From NCBI GenBank assembly GCA_020086605.1, contig JACBWW010000021.1, positions 8,221,330 to 8,285,329 on the forward strand: a DNA stretch of 64,000 nt. Reading direction: 5' to 3'. This DNA comes from Lanius collurio. Taxonomy: Eukaryota; Chordata; Aves; Passeriformes; Laniidae. Of this stretch, positions 53,101 to 64,000 are shown one piece after another. Each line of letters opens with the position of its first letter. The first letter of the stretch is position 1. Under the pieces are notes generated by a model. It did no database searches, had not been told where the DNA came from, and saw nothing but the letters and a program-made list of their open reading frames with translations. The translations under genes and the position numbers were made by a program.

Positions 53101-55149
53101 ATTTTCATTACTTACCGAGTTAAATCCCTGCAGAGCCAGGTGAAAGCAAAGTTTCCAAAGAGACATTTTGGCTAACAGCTGCCTGGAGAACACCAATTCC
53201 CTTTAAAACCTCTCTACCATGCCAAAAATAGCATGCCCAAGACATTCTCCATAAAAAAATAAATTAATCTTACCCTCTTTTGCTCCATAAAATGACTGGG
53301 ATAAAGTTGTGCATATACAGAGCTAAGACACTAACCGTTAAACAACACAGAACTGTCTAATCTTTTATAACCTCTCACACAGAAAGCAAGAGAAGCCTTA
53401 AAGCAAACTCTGCACATATCAAAAGATTAAGTTACAAGTACATGGGATCCTGGCTGCAATATGGTTTAGACATTATTCACTATTAAACAACTAACTGAAG
53501 ACATTCTGTACCAGATTTTCACCATCTTCTGTCCAGATGTCCTTGGTTTTCACCCAAAAGGGAAGCAGCGAGCTCCATCTACAGGGATTCTGGGCACATG
53601 CCACCTCGAACTTCCCAAAAACACAGGGAAACTCTTCCTGTTGCTTTACGCTTTAGTGAGATAATTATTGTCTGCCACCAATATGTCTCACACTGGATGT
53701 GACCTAAAACTGAGGATGAAAGATAAACAAAAGAGTTAAAAGAATTTTCCTCAAGCCACTGCTAGGAAGAAACTGTTGATTTAACAGCTTGGTTATCTAA
53801 AAGCTTTCAACCTGGACTCTTTTGCCTGAACTTTTGGCACTGTATTCTTTCTATGGGAGTCACACCTCACTGTTCATTTTGCTCAGGTTATTATAAACCA
53901 GAACTCATTTTCCAGGGCCTAGGGACCTGAAACATCTGAAAAGCTGAGTCCCAGTTAACCAAAATACTTCTCATAAGTCCAAAATTCTTTATCATTAGTG
54001 CTTAAAATTGTCTCTAAATTGTAGTGGGGGGGGTTTGCCATATAGCAATATATCAAGCCCCAGAAAACTGCCCAAACCACCCACCAACCCCAGAAACACA
54101 CAAAAAACTCACTCACTCACCCACCCTTCTATTGGCATAAAGCAATAACTAACCTTTATAGACTGATCTGAACAGAGTAAAAGCAAAATCACTCCACAAC
54201 TTTCACTTGCAAAGAGTATCAGGGAGCAAAACACAAAAATACATCATTTTCTTGGAAGCAAACTTGCCGGATTTAGAATTTCTGCAGCACAAATTGCACT
54301 GAGTCTGCGGTCAGGAACAACAGGAATTCTCCACAGGAGCCTGACTTCCACCTTGCTGTTGTTTCCAGTTTTTGACTGATTCATAGGCTTGGATTTCTTG
54401 GAGGACCATGTGTTTTGGAAAACCTGTCAGAGATAATTAATTGATGGACCAATGGCAATAGAAGAAAAATACTGCAGCAGCTGTTTTAACAGATGCTTCT
54501 TCCCAAACATTTTAATCCTTACGATATGGCACATTTTTCTAGATTTTTTGTTTTTACTTCAGCAGAACTCAGAGAAAGCAGGAAAAAAGTTAGCAAGTAT
54601 TAGAACAGCTCCTAAGATATGGTCAGTCTGTGCTCTGCTGTTCTACTCAGTGCTGCATTACTACTTACAAGACAAAAAAGTGTAAGAATCACAAGTTTTG
54701 GAGTTCTTGACATGAAATACTCCTTGTATATGCTATTAACCAAAGACAGATTGAGGAAAATCTTGTATTAGATTAACAACTCATCAGGTAAAAACCTCTC
54801 CTGTCAGAAATTAAATAGTAGAACATAAATTTGCTGGACAGAGGGCACAAAAATTTTAAACAAGACGTATCCCAGGATATGAAAACAGAACAGGGAAGGA
54901 AGAAAATCATCACAGACAGGAAAAGATTCTCTAATGTTCCCAGCTAAATTAGTCACCTCAATGCAGGGATACAAAAAGAATTTTAGGATCCACAAGAATA
55001 CCAAACTAGACACTCTAAGTCTCAGTGAGCATTAGAAAAGCACTGGATGTTATTATTTCCAGATCAAAATAATTGTCCAAAACTTATGCCTGAAGAAAAC
55101 TATACCAAAAGTCCTCAAAACACTCCTGAAAATGTTGTATAAAAATAAA
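50171..55149. other. Intergenic DNA between convergent CILP and MTFMT
   Basis: About 5 kb without recognisable exons. Human has CLPX, PDCD7, RASL12 and others on the 3' side of CILP; no trace of them is visible here. I see no clear CR1 copy. The right half is A-rich. Confidence 0.6.
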
Positions 55150-55155
55150 TTTATT
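55150..55155 (-). terminator. Possible MTFMT poly(A) signal AATAAA
   Basis: TTTATT on the + strand reads AATAAA on the gene strand, about 255 bases after the MTFMT stop. A second AATAAA at 55407-55412 overlaps the stop codon itself; the one here is the more likely functional site. Confidence 0.45.
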
Positions 55156-55407
55156 TCGTAACAGTGGAAACAGGGATTTATTCCATATCTACAGCACTCA
55201 TGGAGATTCTCTTCCCTGATGGGGAAAGAGAAGTATCTTCAGGAACCCACAATGAAAATATACAGATGACAGTGAGATCAACCACTATGGGAAGAAATCC
55301 CTTAATGAAGTTGAATGTTATAGGTGGGCTTTGAAATATTTTAATTAATATTACCATTATCACCAATAATGGTATTACCATTAACTTACAGACATTAAAA
55401 AATACAT

Positions 55408-58400
55408 TTATTGCTTTATATCCTGTGCCAATATTCCCCTCTCTTTCAGAGTCTTTTTTGCTGTGCTAAGTTTGAGTGTTTGAAATCTGCATTCCTGATG
55501 AACTGTTCTTGGATTCTGCTGGAACCAAGAGTGCATATATCCATTGTAGAAGTCAACTGCTGTAAGCTTCTTCTTTAAAATAACTGTTTTGATTCCAACC
55601 CAGCCTTCCTAAAAATAAAAACAAACAAAAAAAAAAGGCAGTAAGCTTCTTCCATGTTTAAAGTTATCTTTAGCTCCCATAGGCTACCTTACAGAATTCA
55701 TTTTATTCAATGTCATCAGGTCTAAAAGGTGAATTCCTGCTGGCAGGTGTGCAAAGCCTGTTAGTGGAAATTAATAGTTCATGATAGCAAATAAAAAATC
55801 TATTGCTGATCTAAATTAGTAGAGAGACTAAGAATAGACAATTAAGACAAAAGTTATGCACCACACAAATACTAAAAACCTCATCTTTAGGGCAGTTAAT
55901 ATAAAACAAATGTGAAAAGCCTACCTTGCAGCGAGCTATCAGTGTTTGGGAAGCTTTATGGAACAGCACTGAACCAGGAATAACTCCACAGTCATTTAGC
56001 ATTTGATCTAAAAGATCAAAAAAGATCATCCTGCATTTTTATGCCAACAAGTACAGAAAAGGTTTGAACCACTTCTGTTCCTTTGAAGCGTGATAACCAT
56101 CTTGAGTCACTATTTTGCTAAAAAATATTTAATTGTATTCTGTGTTTTATTATAACCAAATGAGCAGAAACAATCAGAACAGTCATCCTCTGGCACTGCT
56201 CCATATCTGATCCATGAACTCACTAAGCTCTAAGTCACTAAGTCACACCCCTTGGCCCACATAGCACTAAGATTCCTAAAGAAAATGGTTTAAAATTTTA
56301 ATAATTTAAGAGTAAATACCAGAAAAACCAGGGATATTATCCACTTCCACAAAATCCAGAAGTTTAATGGTAGTATCCTTCCAGAGTGTCTGCAAAGGAA
56401 ACTGGAAATAGATGACACATTGAGAATATTTTCACACTTCCAGGCAACTGTCTAGTTTTCTCCTTATGCAAAATACCTGTGATAATAACATTAAGGGAAA
56501 ATTTAGCTGTATGTCTAGATAGATTTTCCTTATCATATCTTGTTTTCCTTGCTCTTCCTCAACTCAAACCATTAGCATATGCAGAAGTGAGTTAAGCAAT
56601 TAGCTACAACAGCTCTTCACTGTGGTTGTTTGCACTGTTTACTGTCATGCAGAGATGTCACTGTAGCATACCAAACCTCAAACACATGAGGGAAAATCTG
56701 AGCTAAGGAAACAACATAAAGTTTTTGAGCTGATTTCACACATGGGATCAAGTCCATGAAAATTCTTCTCCACATCAATTCTACCTCTAATGATAAACTA
56801 CCCAGGATTTTAAAACAAATGCTAGGTTACAGAGGCTAAAACAACTAAAATTGAGGTTTAGTGATTAGTTAAAGTATCTACGCCAAACTCGGCCATGCTA
56901 TAGGACAGAAAAGGGTTCAAAAAAATCCAGTCTCACCATACTCCCTATTGCACGATGCAGTTGAATTATTTGTGCAGCTGTTTGCTCTTCCCATTTTATA
57001 CAACTCTTCACTACAGAGATTTTAGGAGCTAGGGGGGAAAGAGAAATTAGAAGACTTCTTATTTTGTTTTTCATCTTAACAAAAAGCTGTACTACTTTAT
57101 CCTATTTAATACCTCAGTTTTTCCTGACCAATAGTGGGTCTACAATCCAGCTAAGGTACCTCAAACGACAACTGGAGAAAAGATTTTGTGAACCCTCCCT
57201 TTGGATTATTTATATTTTATTCTCAGTTGTTCTCTTATTTATCCATTGCACTACAAATTTGTAACATGTTTACAAGCACAGCTGTAGTCCTTCTGTCTGC
57301 ATAACAACATGAAGAATAACAAACTCAGATTTTCTGACATCAATAGTGATTTTGATATAGTACAAGTAACTGGAAAAAAAACATTAATGTAGTAAGTCTG
57401 AAGAATTCTGAAGCATTCTGTATGATTCTTTTAAACATAAGAGAAGGCAGTGAAAAGAGCATATAGAAATTAATCCAAAAGTACAACCCAGCATAGCAGG
57501 AAACTTAAGTTTTCCAGCTGATAAAGGAAAAAATTAACAAGTCACATTAAAAACAATGTGTACCTACCAAATGTTACTCCTTCTTTTGGCTGCTCTTTTT
57601 TATTTTTTAAACTTTCAGGCAAGTTCTTCAAAACAGCTAACAGCTGCAAAATTAAATTTTGTACAGAGTATTAGCCAAGCTAAGTTTAAGCAATAATAAG
57701 CAAAGTAAAACTTATTTTTTCAACAGTGAAACTGTCTTGTGAGCTTTTAGAAAATTGGCTCAGTATATTCAGAAGACGTGTATCATACACACAAACACAG
57801 TAAAGACATCCTTCCCACTGAATCACAATTAAAAAACACGAATAATTTTTTATGGATGATCTCCTCTGATATTAATCCCAGAATAGGACTAAAGCTGACT
57901 ATTAAAATAAAAAAGCAGATATTCATTTAAATGAAAGAACCTGCACTGTTTCCATAGACAACATTCGGGTTCTTCACTGAGTAGGAACAGAACAGCAACA
58001 TACAGGACTGATGCTGACGGCTGATCACAGACCACTGAGCTCTCCTCTCAGCAAGGCAAAGTGCTCACAAACACCAAGCTTCACATCATTCTCCTCTTAA
58101 ACTTGAAGCCAGCTCAGAACAAGATTAATAACATTCTGTTTGCACATGTAAAAAGCAAAGTACCAGTCAGAAGTGACACAGCTGGCAGGACTTACCATGT
58201 TTGCACCCATCTTTGCCAACATCCCTTCCAGCTCCTGTGCCGTACACCGGGGAGGAACAGCAACCTCTTCTTGCTTAATAATTGGACCTACATCAAACCT
58301 GCAAGGCAGAAAATACATAACTCTACTGGAGAAGCTGATGCTCAGTTAGCAGTTCAAAAGTCTGCATTTAATACATTAGCTCAGTTACTAACCACCGTTT

Positions 58401-60416
58401 TTTTTTCCTCTTAAACTATTTTTCAGATGCCAGTTCACATTGTCAAATGTTTGGTTCATGAGACAACACAAGGAAGAAAATATCAGATCTGTCTTGGCAG
58501 CAAGATTCTCCTCAGCAAGCTGAGACTGATATGAACACACAACTTACAGTTAAGAACATGAGATCTCTGAAGAAACAATCTGAAATACTCAGAGGAAATT
58601 TGTTTCACACTTTCCTGAGATCTATTATTAGACAAGCATCTAAGAAAGGAAAGATAACTATGATAATGCATTTTCACAAGCCTTTTAAGCCAGAGTTTGG
58701 ACTGAAACTAAAACATGTAATCTCTCTCATGCCTAGACAGGCAATTTTTTATCCTCTGTCCACTTACAGGATGTTACAGGCGACTCTGAAGTCTGAAAAC
58801 CAGATCTTTTCGGTCCTATCATACCAAGTCTATTGATAAAGCTGTGTGACTTGTGACTCTTCTCTGTTCCCTGCGATAATGTTAAGAATTAGAGAACAGG
58901 CCTGGAGTGCAAATTACACACTTACTAAAATACTGTAATTGTGGCAGATCTCATATGGTCGGATGAAGATTTCTAAGTGTTTTAAACTTTAAAATTAAAC
59001 ACACACATTAAAAAAAACCTGTGATTACATAGGAGTTAAATTTTCAGCAGTGATGATTTAAAGTCCTGTGAGGCAACAGCAACAGTGAGTCATTTGCAAA
59101 ACACACCAAACCTACCTTTTTGGTCTTATTTCCATAATTGTCACACCAGTCACCTTGTCACCATGAAGCACCGTGTGGACTATGGGTGCAGGACCACGCC
59201 ATCGTGGGAGACAGCTGGGATGGACATTCAGCACACCACTGGAATGAAATGTTTACAAGTCAGAATAGGAATGGTACCTGAAACATACGTAAATGGATGT
59301 GCAACATATATTACAGTGAAACTACTATCTGCTCATACCTTCTCATGTGTTATTGGCTTAAATACACACTTGAAGGAAAATTCACACTATGTAAACTTCA
59401 ATTTCTCACCAAACACAGAAAGAGGTATGTGAGGAATAAAGGCAAACATATTCTGCTGAATATTTGCGTAAATTGACATCCACGTGTCAAAGAACACTGA
59501 ACTTCACAATGACAGCAGCAGGGCTCAGGCTAAGCAAATGAACCCAGGGAAGCTGACCTCACCTAATGCAAGTCACAGATGCTGCCTCAAAACCAGAGTG
59601 CAGCTTTGCTTACATAACAGTGACACTGTCCACACTTACTATGGGAACTGCAGAATGAGGTCCTCGCTTAGGAGACGTCCAAAAGATGCCACCACACCCA
59701 CATCAAACTGCCCTACAGGTCCCGTGTGTGGCCACTCGTGCACAGGCAGCTGGAGCTCCCTGGCACAGCTCCTCACGGGCAGGCCCCCAGGCAGGCGGGA
59801 GGGCAGGGTCACCACCTCCAGCCGAGACACGAGCCAGTCCTCGCCGGGCTCCCTGGAGTGGACAAGGTGTTGAAGGCGTCGTGCAGGCGGACTGAGGCGA
59901 GGGCTGGGTTACCTCCACACCTCGATGTACCCCTGTGCCAATCCCCACACTCTCTGTGAGCCTGATCCCTGTTCCACGCCCAGGCTCCCTCTCCCTCCTT
60001 TCCCTGCCATCCTCTCTGCCCAACCCACGGTCCCTTCGGCGCGACTCCACTGCATCCTTCAATAATCTCTGAGCCTCATCACTAGTCCTCATCTCCCCAT
60101 CCCTCTGTGCCCAGCAATTCCCTCAGCCTCTCCAACCCCTGCCGTGTCCCCTCAGGCTCCGCGCGCCCCAGGGTCCATCTCCCCCCTCACGTCCCCGTGC
60201 CCTGTGTCCCCTCTACTACTCTCTCTCGGCCCTGCCTCCCCTCAGGGCCCCCTCTCTCTTCGGACCCCTCTCCCCCGTGCCCGGGCAGTACCCGGCGGCC
60301 CGGAGGGCTCGCAGGGCGGTCACGGCGAAGCGGTCGGTGCCGAAGAATAGGACCCGCCATGGCGGCCCCACCACCCTCACGCTCTCGCTGCAGGCGCGCA
60401 GCAGCCGGGCCCGCAT
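55408..60416 (-). CDS. MTFMT: MTFMT, mitochondrial methionyl-tRNA formyltransferase (9 exons, 365 aa)
   Basis: Exons on the minus strand are 60416-60292, 59852-59640, 59238-59116, 58298-58196, 57643-57568, 57028-56937, 56401-56320, 56007-55925 and 55608-55408 (TAA). All are GT-AG, and the 1098 bases are in frame. It formylates Met-tRNA(Met) with 10-formyl-tetrahydrofolate for mitochondrial translation initiation. Visible are a short Arg-rich presequence (R2, R4, R7, R13), '[11 protein letters not shown]' opening the Rossmann-type domain, '[12 protein letters not shown]', the catalytic '[13 protein letters not shown]' (N117, H119) and 'RFDVGPI' (D156), matching the Asn-His-Asp triad of bacterial Fmt, and a C-terminal tRNA-binding domain from about 245. 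Human is 389 aa; the difference is mostly a shorter presequence. The start is the first in-frame ATG after an upstream stop; the longer open frame to 60473 begins with GTG. Exon 7 is placed at the acceptor giving 'FPLQTLW', which fits the family, rather than a cryptic AG 12 bases later. Confidence 0.96.
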
Positions 60417-60505
60417 CGCGGGGCTCCCGCCGCGCGCGGCGATGACGCAGTGGGACCCGCCCAGGCGCGGCACCGCCCCTCAGGGCTGAGGCGGCGCCGC
60501 CATGA
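60105..60505 (-). promoter_or_regulatory. MTFMT CpG-island promoter and 5' UTR
   Basis: CpG-dense DNA covers exon 1 and about 90 bases upstream of the start codon, and there is no TATA box. It stops sharply at about 60505, where a CR1 copy begins, so any further promoter sequence would lie in repeat DNA. Confidence 0.6.
60480..60503 (-). CDS. Seven-codon uORF (MAAPPQP) in the MTFMT leader
   Basis: On the minus strand an ATG at 60503 has A at -3 and G at +4 (strong context) and is closed by TGA at 60480, 63 bases before the MTFMT start. It is out of frame with MTFMT. It matters only if the transcript begins upstream of 60503, which cannot be seen here. Confidence 0.4.
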   Translation of the reverse strand: MAAPPQP

Positions 60506-60976
60506 TCGTAAAATCTTAGAATTGTGGGCGAAGCTGAGTTGGAAGGGTGATCGAGTGCCACCCCTGGCCCTGCGCAGCACACCCCAGTAGTCTCACCCTG
60601 TGTCTGAGGACGTTGTCCGAACGCTTCTTGAGCTCTGGCAGCCTTGGGGTCGTCATTATTCCCTGGGGAGCCCGTTCCAGTGCCCGACCACCCTCTGGAG
60701 AAAAAACCTTTTCCTCACATCCAACTTGAGTCTACCCTGACTGAGCTTTATGTCGTTCCCTGGGGTCCTGTCACTACCGACGAGAGTGAAGAGAGCAGTG
60801 TCTGCCCCTCTGCTGACCCTCGGAAGGGTGTTAAAGACCACAGTGAGGTCTCTCAATCTCCTCCAGGCTGAACAGACAAGTGCCCTCAGCCGCTCCTTAC
60901 ACAGCTTCCCTTCCCCAACCTCGTGGCCTCCTTTGGATGCTCTCTAAGAGCTTAATGTCTTTATATTGTGGTTAGC
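60506..60976 (-). repeat. CR1 LINE 3' part, reverse orientation, ~470 bp
   Basis: The + strand shows the CR1 complement in order: 'agctgagttggaagggtgat', 'tgttccagtgcc'-type and 'accaccctctgg' blocks, 'tctcctccaggctgaacaga' and 'gatgctctctaagagcttaa'. Its 3' end faces MTFMT and abuts the CpG island. Confidence 0.92.
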
Positions 60977-61332
60977 CTGGAGAAGACCAAGAGAGGATCT
61001 CATCAACGCATAAAAATATCTCCTAGGGTGCTAAAGGGATAGTGCGAGGCTGTTTTTGGTGATGCTCTGCAACATGATGAGGAGCAGTGTCCATAAATTA
61101 AAACCCAAGAAGTTCCATCTCTACATGAGGAAGAACTTTATCTTGAGGGTGGCAGAGCACTGTGACAGCTGCCCAGAGAAGGCACGGAGCCTCCCTCTCT
61201 GGAGACGTTCCAAACCCACCTGGACACGTGCACCTGTGTCACTTGCTCTGCGACCCTGCCTTGGTATGGGGTTGGACTGGGTGATCTGCAGAGGTCCCTT
61301 CCAACCTAAACAATTATGTGATTCTGTGATCT
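60977..61332 (+). repeat. CR1 LINE 3' part, sense, ~355 bp
   Basis: Begins at 'gcctggagaagaccaagaga' and passes through 'atgaggaagaactttatctt', 'ctctctggagacgttccaaa' and 'gaggtcccttccaacctaaa' to the 'ttatgtgattctgtgat' tail. It directly follows the reverse copy, so the two diverge from 60976/60977. Confidence 0.92.
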
Positions 61333-64000
61333 TGGTGTGGGCTGGTGGGAGCCATCAGGGCAGCCCCCAAGGTCTGTGCTGCCCTGATGGCTCCAGCCCC
61401 TCAGTGTCGATGCTCCTGGGTGGTGTCACCCATGGCCCCTTAACCCCGACCAGGAGTTGTCCGTGCTGCCGCCGTGTGAAGATAACACAGAGAAACGTCA
61501 GGGACTGACACAGGGGTGTTGACCCCACAGCCAATGATCTGGCTCTGACAGCATTTGAAAAACAGATTTTAGTTTCCGCCACCATGGACAGCTTAGTTTT
61601 AACAGTGACAGTAACTCAAAGAATGTTTTCTTGTAAACTATGGGGTCAGAATCACCACTTGAATAACTGTTTCCTCCCATAACATAAGTAAGAAAATATT
61701 TTATCATTCTGCTAAGTACATTCTTTCCCCTCATGGGAAGATGGTTTATTTGTGTAGCTTTTAATGTAAATCGCATACACAAATTCCCTGCACATCTAAA
61801 TCACAGTCTATCCTACAATCTTTGACACTAGGAATTTCTACAGCATGGAGTGTAATAATCTGTAAATGTCCTATATGCCAGTGAAAACATGTAAATTACT
61901 TGGAAATGGATGGCAGAATTCTGTCAGATACATGAGGGAATGGTCAAAAAAAGAGAAATTCTGTGCCATACTAAGCAGTGCTGTGTATATTCCTTCCTTT
62001 TTTCATGTCTGTTGGTCCATCATTAGGGTTTTCCTCTCTCAGACATGGAAGATGTCACTGTCTCCAGTGGTGGTAATAAAGAGAAAGTAATTAAAAATTG
62101 CTGTTACAAGTTAAAAAAAAGAGTCAGGCCATCCTAACTGGGATGCTTACATTCCTGCACCCTGAGAAAAGGAGAATATGCTACCAAATACTGACATAAT
62201 TTCCTAATCAGTATGTAATAATCAAATGCTAAAAAAACCTTGAAATTCTCTATTACCTGGAGAGTCCCATGAAAACCCTTGATTTAGTCACAGGCAGGAC
62301 ACTGCAACTCTGGTCACCTCATCTCAGTGCATAAACGAAAGGTTATAGTACAAATAAATAAAAATATAAACAAGAGGCTAGCAAGGATGAGGGAATGGCT
62401 TGTGCTTGAGAAGAGATTAAAGCTCCCAGAGTGGTTCATGTTGGAAAGTGGAATGGAAAGAAGGGAAGGTGAACAGTCTGACTTATCATAAACAGGGAAC
62501 AATTTGTCATTGCACAATAACTAAGTAATTACCGGCACTCACGGCTGTCAGGCCCCAAACGAGAGGAGCAGTGTTCAGCACAGAGTGTAATTTCAGGCCT
62601 TATCTCACATGGTGAAAAATGTGATCTCATAGTATCTCAGATGCTGAAAAATACTTGTGGTTTCCAGAGGCAGTGAGGGCAATTGCTGGAAGAAAGGCTG
62701 GAAGGAGACATCCTGTGTGGTGACAGCAAATACCAGTTCTCTGAGGTCTTGGGTGAAGCCCTGGATTTATCACCAACACATCAGAAAGGCCAGGGATTTA
62801 TGTGTGTGTCTGGATTGCCCAAAAGTTGTGAGCTTGAACCCAGAATCCAGCTGATGCTTGATGTTAATTTCCAGGTATCAGATCCAGGCACTGAACATGT
62901 CATTGATGCCATGTGTAGAATTTCACCTGCTGCTCCTCCAGGACTTAAGCCCTGGAGATGGATTCTCACTTCTGGCTGTAGTTAATGCTTTTAGAAATGG
63001 TATAACTCCATGCTGAGCTTTTGCCAGACTTACGAATGAAGTAATTAATGTTTCATTTGCAGTGAGTTTTTGAAGTGGACTTAAATTCCCTCCAGTACAC
63101 TTGCTCCCACGTAATTCATCCTTGGCTCTGATAAGATGCCACAGTTCAAACACATTATGGCTGTTATTCATTATTATGCCTTCGACACAGTGTTCGTGAA
63201 TTTTAACTGAAGATTTATTTTGATATAAATTTTTTTCAGAATGAAAGCAACTATCTGATTAATTCACCAAAAAAAAAAAAAATTGGCTTTCCTGCTGCAT
63301 TTGTACTCTGCTTTTGTACATGGAAAGAAAAAAAAAACAACCCTGAATGTTTAGTTATTCTGTAACCAGGCATTTCAGGTCAAAGACACTGAAGAGATCA
63401 AAAAAGATAAGCAAAATTATAACACCAAGGTCAGACAAATTCTTCCCAAGAGTAGTGAAGACAAATATGAGGAGGATATAGAACACAAATCAGATCTTAT
63501 CTCCACTTTGCTTCCTGGCCAAAGATGCTGAAAGTGTCTCCAAGAAATAAAAAGATATCTCCCATTAATCAGTGCCAGTGTTGTCAGGGGAGACACAAAA
63601 TCAAACACTTACACCCTTGCTGGAGAGGAGCGCTCCTGAGCATGTTTGTGGTTCTCTGGAAAAGGAGAGGATTACTGGGAACAAAAGCCAGCTTGCAACA
63701 GTGATTAACTGTTTTTATTTCCATGTACATCATGCTGAGTCCTAAATGTATCTCAGCCACCTACCTGCATCCTGACTCTAGACAGATATACATCAAGCCA
63801 TGTAGAAAGTTGGGATAAAAAGGAACTGTCTGGGGCTTTACAGTCACCATCCTTATGTTACAGTCACCCCTTCACCATGGCCAGTGTTTCCATCCCTCTA
63901 CTCAGAAATAGTTCTGCAGGGGCCAGGTGTCTTCTTTGCACTTTCCCAGGAGGATTTGATTGTGAGATCACTTACTGTCCTGTCCCTGTACCTTTTCCCT
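61333..64000. other. Intergenic DNA beyond MTFMT; no gene recognised
   Basis: About 2.7 kb with no supported exon. I looked for the next human neighbours (SLC51B, SPG21) and saw no trace. It contains an old CR1-like fragment at about 62270-62500 and a poly-A tract at about 63270. Confidence 0.55.
62270..62500 (+). repeat. Old, diverged CR1-like LINE fragment, sense
   Basis: Contains 'actctggtcacctcatctca', then 'gctagcaaggatgagggaat' and 'gagaagagattaaagctcc', in the order of the mid-3' region of older sauropsid CR1 copies. More diverged than the other copies in the window. Confidence 0.55.

Noticed and set aside
60417..60473. N-terminal extension of MTFMT
   Set aside because: It begins with GTG and has a stop just upstream; no ATG is available before 60416.

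Overview
The window looks like bird nuclear DNA. Copies of the CR1 LINE are scattered through it, all ending in the typical avian CR1 3' tail. Introns are short, all splice sites used below are GT-AG, and a CpG-rich promoter is lost to an assembly gap. Four vertebrate genes can be rebuilt exon by exon with full frame continuity: PARP16 (+), a GnRH receptor (-), CILP (+) and MTFMT (-). The set matches the PARP16/CILP/MTFMT neighbourhood of human chromosome 15q22 (from memory, the counterpart of chicken chromosome 10).

Layout. 1-14.8 kb: non-coding DNA with CR1 fragments and a small foldback element. 14.84-15.42 kb: a degenerate minisatellite of about 13 units of about 48 bp, just before the PARP16 CpG island, which contains a 364-base gap. 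15.95-20.63 kb: PARP16, six coding exons, 331 aa. 26.55-28.19 kb: a compact three-coding-exon GnRH receptor, 371 aa, of the tailed non-mammalian kind. 39.39-49.79 kb: CILP, with a TATA promoter, a non-coding first exon and seven coding exons, 1090 aa. 55.41-60.42 kb: MTFMT, nine exons, 365 aa, with a CpG-island 5' end abutted by an inverted pair of CR1 copies. 61.3-64 kb: non-coding.

The genes are not a functional unit. PARP16 is an ER-membrane mono-ADP-ribosyltransferase, the receptor serves reproductive endocrinology, CILP is a secreted cartilage matrix protein and MTFMT formylates mitochondrial initiator tRNA. PARP16/GNRHR and CILP/MTFMT are convergent pairs; GNRHR/CILP are divergent.

I found no wholly new system. 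The points most worth checking are the apparent absence of the CILP WxxW-domain exon, the inverted CILP-MTFMT junction relative to human, the PARP16-proximal minisatellite, and the MTFMT 5' end (short uORF plus CR1 pair).
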